Notes: generated from the letters alone by a model not told the origin. A stretch of 58,671 nt of DNA from Cyclobacteriaceae bacterium (GCA_026989535.1 JALSJD010000155.1:1-58671), one strand, 5' to 3'; counted from the first letter of the stretch, positions 26,283 to 36,396 are shown. Made by a program: numbers and translations.

Positions 26283-27848
26283 ATGACAGATTTAATATAC
26301 ATTATTGTAACTGGTCTTGTAGCGTTAATAGCAGGTATTATTATTGGTAAAATACTGTTTGCTAAAGCTAATAAAGCCGAAGAAGAAAAAGCCAAATCAA
26401 GTGCAGCCTTAATTATTAAGAAGGCAGAAATTGATGCAGAAGAAGTAAAAAAAGAAAAAATTCTTGAAGCCAAGGAGCGCTTTATCAAACTAAAATCAGA
26501 GTTTGATGAAGAGATGAACCGAAAGAAGAACCAAATCCTTTCGAACGAGAATAAACTCAAACAAAGAGACCAACACCTCTCTAAACAAATTGAGCAAAAT
26601 AAGCGAAAATCTACCGAGTACGATGAGCTATCTGAGAAGCTAAAAAATCAGATGAATATTGTAAGCCGTAAAAAAGAAGAGCTAGATAAGTTTAATGATC
26701 AAAAAGTATCTATCCTTGAAAAAATAGCGAACCTCTCTGCTGAAGAAGCCAAGGATCAAATAATTGAAACGTTGCAAGATGAAGCCCGCACCAGAGCTTC
26801 CTCTCAAATTAAAGACATTGTAGAAGAAGCTAAATTATCGGCCACCAAGCAAGCTAAAAAAATTGTGCTCGAAACCATTCAGCGTACCGCTACCGAGCAC
26901 GCCATTGAAAACTGTGTGTCGGTTTTTAATTTAGAAAGTGACGAAATTAAAGGTAAAATTATTGGTCGAGAAGGTAGGAACATTAGAGCACTGGAAGCTG
27001 CCACCGGAATTGAAATTATTGTGGATGATACCCCCGAAGCGATTATTATTTCAGGGTTTGACCCTGTTCGCAGAGAAATTGCTCGTTTATCCTTGCACCG
27101 CTTGGTTACTGACGGACGAATTCATCCAGCTCGAATAGAAGAAATTGTAGCCAAAACAAAAAAGAATATTGAAGAAGAAATTATTGAAATTGGCGAACGA
27201 ACCGTTATTGATTTGGGTATCCACGGCCTACACCCAGAACTCATTAAAATGGTAGGTCGTATGCGTTTCCGCTCTTCGTATGGGCAAAATTTATTACAGC
27301 ACTCGCGTGAGGTGGCTAACCTTTGTGCTATTATGGCGGCAGAAATTGGCCTTAACTCTAAGCAAGCCAAAAGAGCTGGTTTACTCCACGATATTGGCAA
27401 AGTATGGTTTGAGGAATCGGAAAAACCACACGCTATTATTGGGATGGAACTCGCCCAGAAATACAAAGAACACCCAAAAATTTGTAATGCCATTGGTGCC
27501 CACCACGATGAGGTTGAGATGACCGCTATGATTTCTCCCATAATACAAGCTTGCGATGCCATTTCGGGAGCACGACCCGGAGCTCGAAGAGAGGTAATGG
27601 AGTCGTATATTAAGCGATTAAAAGACCTTGAAAACCTTGCTTTAGGATTTGACGGGGTAAATAAATGCTACGCCATACAAGCAGGTAGAGAGCTTAGGGT
27701 AATGGTGGATGCAGATACGGTTTCGGATAAAATTGCCGGACAGTTATCATTTGACATTTCACAAAAAATTGAAACGGATATGCAGTATCCGGGGCAAATA
27801 AAAGTAACGGTAATTCGTGAGATGCGCTCTGTTTCGTTTGCGAGGTAA
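26283..27848 (+). CDS. rny: Ribonuclease Y
   Basis: 521 residues. The N-terminal membrane segment ([22 protein letters not shown]) is followed by a long charged coiled coil to about residue 205, a KH domain ([26 protein letters not shown]), and an HD domain ([11 protein letters not shown]...LLHDIGK) with metal-binding His/Asp. This is the full RNase Y plan: a membrane-bound endoribonuclease initiating mRNA decay. It ends the pheT operon; a strong bidirectional terminator follows. Confidence 0.97.
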   Translation: MTDLIYIIVTGLVALIAGIIIGKILFAKANKAEEEKAKSSAALIIKKAEIDAEEVKKEKILEAKERFIKLKSEFDEEMNRKKNQILSNENKLKQRDQHLSKQIEQNKRKSTEYDELSEKLKNQMNIVSRKKEELDKFNDQKVSILEKIANLSAEEAKDQIIETLQDEARTRASSQIKDIVEEAKLSATKQAKKIVLETIQRTATEHAIENCVSVFNLESDEIKGKIIGREGRNIRALEAATGIEIIVDDTPEAIIISGFDPVRREIARLSLHRLVTDGRIHPARIEEIVAKTKKNIEEEIIEIGERTVIDLGIHGLHPELIKMVGRMRFRSSYGQNLLQHSREVANLCAIMAAEIGLNSKQAKRAGLLHDIGKVWFEESEKPHAIIGMELAQKYKEHPKICNAIGAHHDEVEMTAMISPIIQACDAISGARPGARREVMESYIKRLKDLENLALGFDGVNKCYAIQAGRELRVMVDADTVSDKIAGQLSFDISQKIETDMQYPGQIKVTVIREMRSVSFAR

Positions 27849-27880
27849 ATGTGAAGGGAATTTTAGGGCCAACGTTATAC

Positions 27881-27905
27881 CATATTAACATTGGAATGGT
27901 ATAAG
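27881..27905 (+). repeat. Short dispersed repeat (pairs with 42282-42306)
   Basis: CATATTAACATTGGAATGGT plus ATAAG matches the reverse complement of 42282-42306 at 21 of 25 positions. It lies in the 3' region of rny between the stop and terminator. No function is evident. Confidence 0.5.
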
Positions 27906-27960
27906 ATTTTATTCACAAATACTTAGGGCAAAGACTCCTACGGAGGGACTTGCTAATGAC

Positions 27961-28000
27961 AATAAAAAGGGGAGAACGAAATCGTTCTCCCCTTTTTATT
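27961..28000. terminator. Bidirectional terminator between rny and sucD
   Basis: A 19-bp perfect stem (27961-27979 with 27982-28000) has a GC-rich core GGGGAGAACGA and A/T tracts at both ends, so it can terminate the convergent rny and sucD transcripts. Confidence 0.92.
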
Positions 28001-28051
28001 GTTAATTCTGTGAAGGCATAAATCTGTTAATTCGCCATTCCATTCTTGCAG

Positions 28052-28075
28052 ATTCCTGCCTGCGCAGGAATGACG
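28052..28075. repeat. Dispersed palindromic repeat (CCTGCCTGCGCAGG type)
   Basis: ATTCCTGCCTGCGCAGGAAT followed by GACG. Nearly the same sequence occurs twice, inverted to each other, at 54782-54804 and 54835-54857. It looks like a common intergenic repeat of this genome. Confidence 0.7.
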
Positions 28076-28101
28076 AGAAGATTGGGAATACTTTATATTT
28101 T

Positions 28102-28977
28102 CTACCCTTTCATCACCTTAGCCATCACCTCTCCAATATCGGCAGGAGATTCAACTACGTGTAAACCACACTCATTCATAATGCGCATTTTGGCAGCTGC
28201 GGTGTCATCTGCCCCTCCAATAATAGCTCCGGCATGCCCCATTCTTTTTCCTTTAGGAGCCGTTTGCCCTGCAATAAAGCCAACTACTGGTTTAGGGTTG
28301 CCTTGGGCTAGTATCCAACGTGCCGCATCAGCTTCAAAATTACCTCCAATTTCGCCTATCATTACAATGCCATCTGTTTCCGGGTCGTTCATAAAAAACT
28401 CAACCGCCTCTTTGGTAGAAGTGCCAATAATAGGGTCCCCTCCAATGCCAATGGCACTGGAAATTCCTAACCCTGCTTTTACTACTTGATCGGCCGCTTC
28501 GTAGGTGAGTGTACCCGATTTAGAAACAATACCGATTCTTCCTTTTTTGAATACAAAACCGGGCATAATGCCCACTTTGGCTTCTCCAGGAGTAATTACA
28601 CCAGGGCAATTAGGCCCAATAAGTGTTACATCTTTCGTGCTAATATATTCTTTTGCCAACATCATATCTTTTGTTGGGATACCTTCGGTAATAGCCACAA
28701 TTACTTTAATACCCGCATCAGCTGCCTCCATAATGGCATCGGCTGCAAATGCAGGAGGCACAAAAATGATAGATACATTGGCTCCGGCTTTTTCAACTGC
28801 ATCAGCAACTGTATTAAATACAGGCTTATCAAGATGCGTTTGCCCTCCTTTTCCCGGAGTTACGCCACCTACTACATTTGTTCCGTACTCTATCATTTGG
28901 CTGGCATGAAATGTACCTTCAGAACCTGTAAACCCTTGTACGATAACTTTAGAATCCTTATTTACTAAAACGCTCAT
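28102..28977 (-). CDS. sucD: Succinyl-CoA ligase (ADP/GDP-forming) alpha subunit
   Basis: 291 residues. CoA-binding N-terminus ([24 protein letters not shown]), the segment [20 protein letters not shown], and the active-site loop with the phosphorylated histidine ([12 protein letters not shown]). It forms the catalytic half of the TCA-cycle enzyme with SucB/SucC (beta), not encoded nearby. A perfect consensus promoter lies 45-75 bp upstream. Confidence 0.96.
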   Translation of the reverse strand: MSVLVNKDSKVIVQGFTGSEGTFHASQMIEYGTNVVGGVTPGKGGQTHLDKPVFNTVADAVEKAGANVSIIFVPPAFAADAIMEAADAGIKVIVAITEGIPTKDMMLAKEYISTKDVTLIGPNCPGVITPGEAKVGIMPGFVFKKGRIGIVSKSGTLTYEAADQVVKAGLGISSAIGIGGDPIIGTSTKEAVEFFMNDPETDGIVMIGEIGGNFEADAARWILAQGNPKPVVGFIAGQTAPKGKRMGHAGAIIGGADDTAAAKMRIMNECGLHVVESPADIGEVMAKVMKG

Positions 28978-29021
28978 TTTCTTGATCTTTTTCCCATCTT
29001 AATCTACCACTATTGGTGGTG

Positions 29022-29052
29022 CAAAAGTAAGTTAATTGTATCGTTTAGCAAA
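29022..29052 (-). promoter_or_regulatory. Bacteroidota promoter of sucD
   Basis: On the minus strand TTTG (29052-29049), 19 bases, then TACTTTTG (29029-29022). Exact match to TTTG-N19-TAnnTTTG. Confidence 0.85.
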
Positions 29053-29244
29053 CTGTAATTACAGCAATATATAGGATGGATTTTAACCAATCATAATGTT
29101 CGAATTTGTACAAACTGTACACCTTCGTACATCATAAATGGGATTAAGCAGGCTAAATAGGTAGTATTGTGTCTTTTTGTTATTGGCACGCTAGTTGGGA
29201 TATAGCAGGTGGTTAAAAACTCAAAATAAAACTACTCAAAATTA

Positions 29245-29350
29245 TCCGAAAGGATTCGCCAAAGAAGTGCTTTGGATTTTCGGAAACGACCCTTTTCTAG
29301 TTTAGGTATAATTTGCTTAAAAAAGGAGAACCTCAAAGTTCTCCTTTTTA
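29245..29350 (+). ncRNA. Candidate small RNA or leader ending in a terminator
   Basis: TCCGAAA/TTTCGGA (29245-29251, 29278-29284) encloses CCAAAG/CTTTGG (29259-29264, 29270-29275). It is followed by a terminator-like hairpin AAAAAGGAGAAC/GTTCTCCTTTTT (29320-29331, 29338-29349). The terminator stands 50 bp before the penicillin acylase gene with no gene ahead of it. It may end a short transcript or attenuate the downstream gene. No clear promoter was found in the 422-bp gap (28978-29399). Confidence 0.45.
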
Positions 29351-29399
29351 ATTGTTATATAAATTCAATAATTTGCAGGTTAAATAACTACTTATTTCA

Positions 29400-31778
29400 A
29401 TGAAAAAGTTTTCCCTATTCCTTTTTGCCATTCTTTTAATCCTGATTGCTTCACTTTACGTGTACCTTCAAAACACAAAACCCTCTTACGAAGGTGAATT
29501 TACCCTCGATGGGTTAAAAGATAAAGTAGAAGTAAAATACGATGCATACGGCATTCCTCATATTTATGCCACCAACGAGACGGATGCCTATATGGCGCTA
29601 GGATATGTGCATGCCCAAGAGCGGCTTTTTCAAATGGAGATGATTCGGAGGGTAGCCACCGGAACCTTATCCGAAATATTAGGCCCAGATTTACTCGATG
29701 TGGATAAGCTTTTTAGAACCTTAGGCATTGCCGAAAAATCGAACAAATTTGCCAAGCAATTTAATGCTTCGAGCAATGTGTATAAACCTGCCGCAGAAGC
29801 CTATTTTAAAGGCGTAAATAGTTTTATTAAAAACGGGCCAACACCAATAGAATTTACCATTATAGGCATTACTAAGCGCGAATTTAGTATTAAAGATGCC
29901 TACAGTGCTGCCGGATATATGTCCTTAGGCTTTGCTGAAGGATTTAAAGTGGATCCTGTACTTACTCAACTTGTAGCCCAACATGGCACAGAATACCTTA
30001 ACGATTTAGCCCTTACTTCATCCTCTAATTCTACGCTAATCTATAATTATGCTAAAACCGATTCGAGCAAACTTACCTCTCTGGCAGGTGTAATCGAGCA
30101 AATACCAATTCCTTTACTTGTTGGTAGCAACAGTTGGGTTATAGGTTCAGAAAGAACAAAGTCGGGGAAGCCAGTTTTTGAAAACGATACGCATATTGGT
30201 TATTCCCAACCATCGGTTTGGTTCGAAGCACATTTGGAGTACCCCGGAATGAGCCATTATGGTCATTATTTGGCGGGCGTACCATTTTCGTTACTGGGTC
30301 ATAATAAGTTAGCCGCCATTGGGTTAACCATGTTCGAAAACGATGATGTTGATTTTTACCGGGAAAAAGAAAACCCTAATAATAAAAACCAAGTGTGGAG
30401 TAATAATAAATGGGTTGAGCTAACCGAAAGAGTAGAGGTAATTAACATTAAAGAGGAAGATTCAGATACTATTTTTGTAAGAACCTCCGCCCATGGGCCT
30501 ATTGTAAACGATATTTTTTTTAAAGGTCAGGAGAATAAAGCGCCTGTTGCCGTTTGGTGGTCGTACTTACATTTTTCTAAAGATTTAATGGAAGCCCTCT
30601 ACCAACTAAATCATATAAATTCTATGGCAGATGCTCGCAAAGGAGCCTCTATGATTGAAGCTCCCGGATTAAATGTAATGTACGCGGATACTATCGGCAA
30701 TATTGCGTGGTGGGCTTGCGCAAAATTACCGATAAGGCCTCCTCATATAAATTCAAAATTACTGCTAGATGGCAGTAGCGGTAATGACGATATAGTAGGT
30801 TATTATGATTTTACTAAAAACCCACAAGCAGAAAACCCTCCCTGGGGGTATGTATATTCGGCCAATAATCAGCCAGATTCGGTTGATGGCGTACTGTATG
30901 ACGGGTATTACTATCCAAGAGACAGATCGGGCAGAATAGTTGAACTCATAAAAGCAAAACCCTCCAATTGGACAGCCGAAGACTCTAAGCAAATGGCAGC
31001 TAATGCTACCTCTAAAGTACAGGTAGAAATAGCACAGTTAATGGTACAGCTCATAGAAGAATCAAAAGTAGAAATGCCAACAGAAGTGCTTGCCTTGCTA
31101 AAAAACTGGGATGGCAACCATCAGATAAATCAAGTAACCCCCTCTATTCATAACACGATACTGGCTTGGCTCTATTACTACACATTAAACGATGAATTGG
31201 GGAGCAAAAACTTAAAAACCATTAGTGGCACTTCCATTTTAAAAACCAGTTTTTTTACCATTCTAAAAAACGAGAACTCTGTTTGGTGGGATGATGTTGC
31301 TACCGAGGCAAAAGAAACAAGAAATGATATTATTAAAAAAACGGTAACGTCTGCCTTAGGTACACTTAAAAATAATTTTAATAGTGATAATCCTACAGAT
31401 TGGAAATGGGGCGAGATTCACACCATAACTCACAACCACCCTTTAGGTGAGGTTGAAGCCTTAAAAAAATATTTTAGCGTTGGCCCCATTGCCATTAAAG
31501 GCGGAAATGAGGTGATTAATAATCAAATGTTTGCGCTAGATACCACAGGCGTTTTTCCTGTAATAGCTGGGCCTGCTGTTCGTACCGTAATTGATTTAAG
31601 CAATATGAATGGCGCAGTTAGCATTAACCCAACAGGTCAATCGGGTAATTTTTTGAGCAAACATTACGATGATCAGGCTCAAATGTTTGCCGATGTTGAG
31701 TTTAGACCTCAATTAATGGATTCGTTGGAAATTGTAAAAGATACTCAATCCATTTTAACTTTAAGCCCCAAAGAATAA
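29400..31778 (+). CDS. Penicillin acylase family amidohydrolase
   Basis: 792 residues, with an N-terminal membrane/signal segment (FSLFLFAILLILIASLYVYL). KVEVKYDAYGIPHIYATNETDAYMALGYVHAQERLFQMEM is the alpha-chain signature. LLVGSNSWVIG gives the autocleavage site; S243 would become the nucleophilic N-terminal serine of the beta chain. This Ntn-hydrolase group cleaves amides such as penicillins, acyl-homoserine lactones or other acyl amides in the periplasm; the real substrate cannot be told. Ends 4 bp before the K+ channel gene, likely co-transcribed. Confidence 0.93.
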   Translation: MKKFSLFLFAILLILIASLYVYLQNTKPSYEGEFTLDGLKDKVEVKYDAYGIPHIYATNETDAYMALGYVHAQERLFQMEMIRRVATGTLSEILGPDLLDVDKLFRTLGIAEKSNKFAKQFNASSNVYKPAAEAYFKGVNSFIKNGPTPIEFTIIGITKREFSIKDAYSAAGYMSLGFAEGFKVDPVLTQLVAQHGTEYLNDLALTSSSNSTLIYNYAKTDSSKLTSLAGVIEQIPIPLLVGSNSWVIGSERTKSGKPVFENDTHIGYSQPSVWFEAHLEYPGMSHYGHYLAGVPFSLLGHNKLAAIGLTMFENDDVDFYREKENPNNKNQVWSNNKWVELTERVEVINIKEEDSDTIFVRTSAHGPIVNDIFFKGQENKAPVAVWWSYLHFSKDLMEALYQLNHINSMADARKGASMIEAPGLNVMYADTIGNIAWWACAKLPIRPPHINSKLLLDGSSGNDDIVGYYDFTKNPQAENPPWGYVYSANNQPDSVDGVLYDGYYYPRDRSGRIVELIKAKPSNWTAEDSKQMAANATSKVQVEIAQLMVQLIEESKVEMPTEVLALLKNWDGNHQINQVTPSIHNTILAWLYYYTLNDELGSKNLKTISGTSILKTSFFTILKNENSVWWDDVATEAKETRNDIIKKTVTSALGTLKNNFNSDNPTDWKWGEIHTITHNHPLGEVEALKKYFSVGPIAIKGGNEVINNQMFALDTTGVFPVIAGPAVRTVIDLSNMNGAVSINPTGQSGNFLSKHYDDQAQMFADVEFRPQLMDSLEIVKDTQSILTLSPKE

Positions 31779-31782
31779 ACCT

Positions 31783-32595
31783 GTGAACACCCAAAAACTT
31801 AAAGAAAAATTATACATCATTATTTTTGAGGCGGATACCTTTTGGGGTAAAACCTTTGATATAGCACTTCTAATTGCCATTTTGCTTAGTATAGTAACCG
31901 TTTCGTTAGAAAGCGTTCAATCTCTAAGCAATGCTTACCAAACATATTTTGATGTGCTTGAGTGGGGTCTTACTATTTTATTTACCCTTGAGTATATGTT
32001 AAGGTTGTGGATTACTCCCAAAAAAAGAAAATATGTTTTTAGCTTTTTTGGCATTATCGATTTGCTCTCTACTTTGCCCACCTACCTTGGACTATTTTTA
32101 ACAGGAGCTCATTCTTTAATTGTGCTTCGGAGTTTTAGATTATTGCGTATATTCAGAATCTTTAAACTCGCTCGTTTTGTAGGGGAAGCCTCTCAACTAC
32201 GGCAGGCATTAAAAGCCAGCCGACCCAAAATCACTATTTTTATTACAGCTGTAAGCATAATTGTAGTAATTATGGGAACCATAATGTACTTGGTTGAAGG
32301 TGGCGAAAATGGCTTTACAAGTATTCCAAGGTCTATTTATTGGGCTATTGTAACGCTTACAACTGTGGGCTATGGCGATATTGCCCCTGTTACAGTTATG
32401 GGGCAATCTATTGCAGCACTTATTATGATTTTAGGGTATGCTATTATTGCTGTCCCTACCGGGATTGTTACGGCTGAAATTGGCAAATCAATGTACCAGT
32501 CGAATGTAGGCAATTCAAAAAAATGCGAAAACTGTGCGCATTTGGAGACAGATTTTAATGCCAATTACTGTAAAAATTGTGGGAGTGAGTTCTAG
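31783..32595 (+). CDS. Voltage-gated-type potassium channel with C-terminal zinc ribbon
   Basis: 270 residues starting at GTG 31783. Several membrane segments, an S4-like basic helix (residues 116-132, LRSFRLLRIFRIFKLAR), and the selectivity filter TTVGYGD (193-199) define a Kv-type channel. The soluble tail ends with CENC...CKNC (two CxxC pairs, about 248-266), a small zinc ribbon, an uncommon addition that may sense metal or bind a partner. It follows the acylase by 4 bp. Confidence 0.92.
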   Translation: MNTQKLKEKLYIIIFEADTFWGKTFDIALLIAILLSIVTVSLESVQSLSNAYQTYFDVLEWGLTILFTLEYMLRLWITPKKRKYVFSFFGIIDLLSTLPTYLGLFLTGAHSLIVLRSFRLLRIFRIFKLARFVGEASQLRQALKASRPKITIFITAVSIIVVIMGTIMYLVEGGENGFTSIPRSIYWAIVTLTTVGYGDIAPVTVMGQSIAALIMILGYAIIAVPTGIVTAEIGKSMYQSNVGNSKKCENCAHLETDFNANYCKNCGSEF

Positions 32596-32640
32596 TGTCA
32601 AGTCAAGCATACGTTAGCCGAACCAAGTTTTAACCCAACT

Positions 32641-32701
32641 TGAAAATAGAACGGTCGTCAAAAGAGACTTTTTTGGTTTTGTCTGTTTTCGGAGTGGACT
32701 C
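32641..32701 (+). mobile_element. MITE copy C (right-end fragment)
   Basis: The last 60 bases match the right part of copy A (GTCAAAAGAGACTTTTTTGG...GTTTTCGGAGTGGACTC). The left end is missing, so no target duplication is expected. It borders a long perfect hairpin. Confidence 0.75.
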
Positions 32702-32710
32702 AGGTATTGT

Positions 32711-32768
32711 ATTATTACACTCACCACTCAGTGTCTCGCAGAATACACTGAGTGGTGAGTGTAATAAT
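32711..32768. repeat. 24-bp perfect inverted repeat
   Basis: Bases 32711-32734 pair perfectly with 32745-32768 around a 10-base loop (CTCGCAGAAT). The stem is mixed in composition (ACTCACCACTCAGTGT) and lacks a T tract, so it is not a standard terminator. It lies 9 bp past MITE copy C. Confidence 0.85.
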
Positions 32769-32816
32769 GCTGTTTGCTTTGTAGAGACACTGATGGGGTG
32801 CAAAGGGTGGGAATTT

Positions 32817-33181
32817 TTACTCTTTTGGGGTTTTAGGTTTAAAAACTCGGTAAGTAAGAAACAAACTATATGCCTGTAATCTAACTTTAGGAGGCTTATA
32901 ACTATTCCCATCATAATTAATTAAGCCTAAGTATGATGTCAATTGCTTATGAAACCCAATGCTTAGTATCAACCTCTTTTGAGGGTTTGATTGTAATATT
33001 AAGCTAATATCCAATGTAGAAGGCGCAAATAATTTAGAAAAAATCGATTGATTTTCAAGAATTTTTCTATAAGAAATTTCAACGAATTTATCATTCAGCA
33101 ATATGTCATCATCTACTGAAAGCACAACCTTCGGACAACTTGGAAACGGGTTAATATAAAAAGCATTAACCATATAGCCTT
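32817..33181 (-). pseudogene. 3' remnant of a gene cut by the IS4-family element
   Basis: The frame is open from the end of the insertion sequence (33182) to the stop at 32817, about 121 codons, with no convincing start at its 5' end (ATG at 33173 is incidental). The end (KVRLQAYSLFLTYRVF) alternates like a terminal outer-membrane beta strand. I do not recognise the family. The missing 5' part is not found on the far side of the IS, so DNA has been lost or moved. Confidence 0.55.
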
Positions 33182-34635
33182 CAATGTCGTTTAGTTAAGG
33201 AATTACATTCGTTTATACGCCATAGAGAAGGTTTTTTTTAGGCTTATGTTTCCGTTTGACACTTCTATTTGGGCGTATTATTTCCCTTGTCTTGTAAACT
33301 ATATTGTCAAATATACTTAAAGTTTGTATTGGTTTTTGTTTAATAAAAAATGACACCATACTATTGATTGTGGCAGAAATTGCATTTGTACGATTTATTT
33401 TCTGACTGTGTTTTCTTTCTTTGTCCGCTTTAAATTCGGCTCTTACCTTTTCTTCTACAGGGTGTGCGTAAGCAGCTGTTAAGGTCAATAAAAATACTTT
33501 TGCCTGAAAATCTTGATGTACTGCTCGTGCTGTTTTCCCTGAAAAATTTTCTAATTCTATACGGCTTTTTAATAATTTATAGGCTTCTTCCTCATTCCAT
33601 CGATAATGATAAAGTGCTTTAAATTCTGAGTGCTTATACTTTTTAATATCTGTTAAAGAAGTGCATAATATTTCTATATTACCATCTTCTAGTTCAATTC
33701 TAAGGAGTCTGCATTGAATGGTCTTATCAGCCATTTCAGGATACTGAGCTAACTTTTCTTTATCCTTTGAAGGTAAGCTAAAACTAACTACACGCTCCTT
33801 TTCACCACTTTCTTTGAACTCTTTTACTGAAAGCCACCAATCTTCTTTCATTCTTACGGCAAACTCAATTCCTCTAGCTTTTAAGATAAAAAATAATGCA
33901 AAACTTGGATAACCTCTGTCCAAGAGTAGCAAATCCCCCTTTTCGACTTTCTCCAAGTGTTTATAGAGAAGGTCTCGTTCACTACTACTATAAGGTGCTA
34001 ATTGAGCATCCAAGGTTAAATGATTCAAAACATCATATAACATTGAGCCAATAGCCATACTTCTTGGGCTATCTGCATTGGGCCCAAAATTATGCTTTCC
34101 GAATTCTTCTTCAACACTTTTATGATTGGGTAATACAAGTCTTGTCCCATCTACAGCCAAAACGCGCATACCATGCCATTTATGATAAGGAGCATTTTTG
34201 TAAAAAGTATCAACTGCTACTTCATTAAGTCGAGTGAATGCCCATGAATTTAACTTTGCTCGGGCTTGTGTGAAGGCACTTTTAGTTACTTGGCGTATCG
34301 TAAAATCTTCGTTGGATATTTGACTGTAAAATTTATCTAGTTCTCTTTGAATGGAACTCTTAAATGTCATAATAATAAGCACTAAGTTCTTGATAGTCAG
34401 ACTTTTATCTCTTGAAAATACCCCTTTAAGGCTGCCTTTTGAGCAGCTAATAAATTTGTCTTTTTCGAACTCATCTGATATGTTTTTAGTTAATTTTTCT
34501 CGATAATCTTTCTTTTGGTCTTCAGGATAATTAGCATTACCCCCTATATACCCCTAAAGATAAATCAGAAAATGCATTTTTATTCATTACAAATTATTGG
34601 TTATTAGATACTTAAGACTTAACTAAACGACATTG
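33182..34635 (-). mobile_element. IS4-family insertion sequence, 1454 bp
   Basis: Terminal inverted repeats of 18 bp are perfect: CAATGTCGTTTAGTTAAG at 33182-33199 and its complement at 34618-34635. The single gene inside is a DDE transposase with the YREK signature. No matching target duplication is seen (left flank ...ATATAGCCTT, right flank ATTAATAATT...), and the two flanks belong to different broken genes. Confidence 0.88.
33213..34587 (-). pseudogene. IS4-family transposase, probably frameshifted near its N-terminus
   Basis: The main frame (389 codons, GTG at 34382) has the IS4 core: AVDGTRLVLP with the first Asp, LLLDRGYPSFA with the second, and Y-x2-R-x3-E-x6-K in YHYRWNEEEAYKLLK. 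The frame stays open upstream for another 50 codons with transposase-like sequence (SLKGVFSRDKSLTIKNLVL) but has no start. Removing one G from the run of five (C-run on the + strand at 34540-34544) joins it to ATG 34587, giving about 457 residues. It is either inactivated, expressed by frameshifting, or a base error in the run. Confidence 0.75.
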
Positions 34636-34636
34636 A

Positions 34637-35050
34637 TTAATAATTACACAGTCAATTAACGGAGGAAAAAAAGAGTTAAAATATAGTTTGAGTAATGCAA
34701 AATCAGATGAATATACCAATGGAGAGTTTGCCTATTTTCAAGCGCAAAGATATTGGGTTGAAAGAACCTTTGACGATGCTAAAAATGAGCTTGGAATGTC
34801 CGATTATCAAATTAGAAAATGGAACAGTTGGCATCACCATCATGCCTTGGTGTTTATGGCAGCATTATTCTTGCTAGAGCAAAAAATAGCGCATCAACAA
34901 GAAGCTCCCTTGATGAGTATGAGGGATGCTAGAATATTAATGATTGTTAGCCTGTTTGGAACAAAAGAAGATATTAAATTGAGACTTCGACAAATGAAAA
35001 TTAGGCATCGAGTCAGGCAAAAGGATATTGATAGGATGTACAATTGTTAA
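34637..35050 (+). pseudogene. C-terminal fragment of an IS701-like DDE transposase
   Basis: The frame is open right from the IS4 end (34636). About 137 codons show KYSLSNA...AYFQAQRYWVERTFDDAKNELGMSDYQIRKWNSWHHHHALV, the C-terminal catalytic Glu region of IS701-type transposases. The N-terminal two thirds are missing and are not present left of the IS4 element. A TTG at 34688 is the nearest start, but this is a remnant. Confidence 0.8.
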
Positions 35051-35195
35051 CTTCGTAAAGTAGAATTAATATTAAGAAGTGTTTGTTTATAAACCCGATA
35101 GCTATCGGATTTAGTAAAACCAAATTAACAGATTACTGCCTACAAAAGATGATGAAAAAAGACGAAATTTGCGCCTATTGGTTTAAATCATTTTT

Positions 35196-36218
35196 ATGAA
35201 GACGAAATTTGGCTGGCTTGTACTCTTAGTTTTGATGTCCATAATTTTATTTTTTCATGACCTAATAAGCTATGGCATAGCCCAAGGCAAAGGGCAGTTT
35301 CATGTGCTTTGGAATGCACAACCAATCGAAGAAATATTAAATAACCCCTCTACTGCCGATACCCTAAAACAAAAGCTAGCCCTAATTGCCGAGATTAGAA
35401 ATTTTGCATTCGATTCGTTGGGGTTAACCCCAACAAAAAACTACACCACATTTTACGACCAAAAAGGGAAAGAGATACTATGGGTAGTAACAGCTTGTGC
35501 TCCTTATCAATTTAAAGCCAAAGAATGGTCGTTTCCTATTATTGGAAGTTTTACTTATAAGGGTTTTTTTGACGTAGAAAAGGCCAAGAGTTTAGCGCAA
35601 GATCTTAAAGAAGAAGGCTATGATGTAGAAATGTCTTCGGTCGGGGGCTGGTCCACATTGGGTTGGTTTAAAGACCCTGTGCTTTCAAATATGCTCGAAG
35701 GATCGGTGGGCAGCTTAAGCAATACACTGATACACGAATTAACACACGGCACCCTCTTTATTCCTGATAGTATGACGTTTAATGAAAACCTAGCCTCGTT
35801 TATTGGACGAAAAGGTGCGTTTCAGTTTTTGGAATCAAAATATGGAAGGGGCTCAAAGCAAGCCAATGATTATGCAATTAGGTTAGAAGATAGTAAGAAA
35901 TTTACCCAATATATGGTGCTTAGTGCCCTGCAATTAGATAGTATTTACGAGGCGGTAGAAACCCAACCTATTGCTATAAAAGAAGCCCAAAAAGCCTCGT
36001 TTATGACTTCTTTCAAAATTAATATTGATACGGTTAGTTTTCAATATCCTGAAAGGTATAAAAAGCTATTTAATGGGCTGAAAATAAATAATGCAGGCTT
36101 TGTTTCTTTTTTAAACTATCGGGAGAGGCAACATGAATTTGACACACAATTGAAGTATGAATTTAATAGTGAGTTGAGTAAATTTATAGGGTATTGGAAA
36201 GCTAAGTACCCCAATTAA
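35196..36218 (+). CDS. Putative zinc aminopeptidase (DUF2265/PF10023 type)
   Basis: 340 residues with an N-terminal membrane anchor (WLVLLVLMSIILFFHDLISYG). HELTH (H180, E181, H184) followed by FNENLASFIG near 195 is the zinc site of the predicted aminopeptidase family PF10023. Membrane-anchored, active site likely periplasmic. Upstream a palindrome CCGATAGCTATCGG (about 35094-35107) is a common intergenic repeat type. The gene seems to be alone in its unit. Confidence 0.83.
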   Translation: MKTKFGWLVLLVLMSIILFFHDLISYGIAQGKGQFHVLWNAQPIEEILNNPSTADTLKQKLALIAEIRNFAFDSLGLTPTKNYTTFYDQKGKEILWVVTACAPYQFKAKEWSFPIIGSFTYKGFFDVEKAKSLAQDLKEEGYDVEMSSVGGWSTLGWFKDPVLSNMLEGSVGSLSNTLIHELTHGTLFIPDSMTFNENLASFIGRKGAFQFLESKYGRGSKQANDYAIRLEDSKKFTQYMVLSALQLDSIYEAVETQPIAIKEAQKASFMTSFKINIDTVSFQYPERYKKLFNGLKINNAGFVSFLNYRERQHEFDTQLKYEFNSELSKFIGYWKAKYPN

Positions 36219-36396
36219 GGTTCTGTTCATAAAGTAAATATTTTAAAAAATCACAATTATCAACTATCAAATCACAAATAAAACCCAAAGCCCAATCATT
36301 ATTGTCATTTGATTTTTGATAATTAGTAACAATATGGTAATATATTAGTAGTACAAGGTTTAAATCCTTAACTCTATTTTTGTAAAAAATTAAAAT

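Noticed and set aside
32640-32879. 79-codon + strand frame across MITE copy C and the hairpin
   Set aside because: It is composed of repeat sequence and a palindrome, with no protein-like features.
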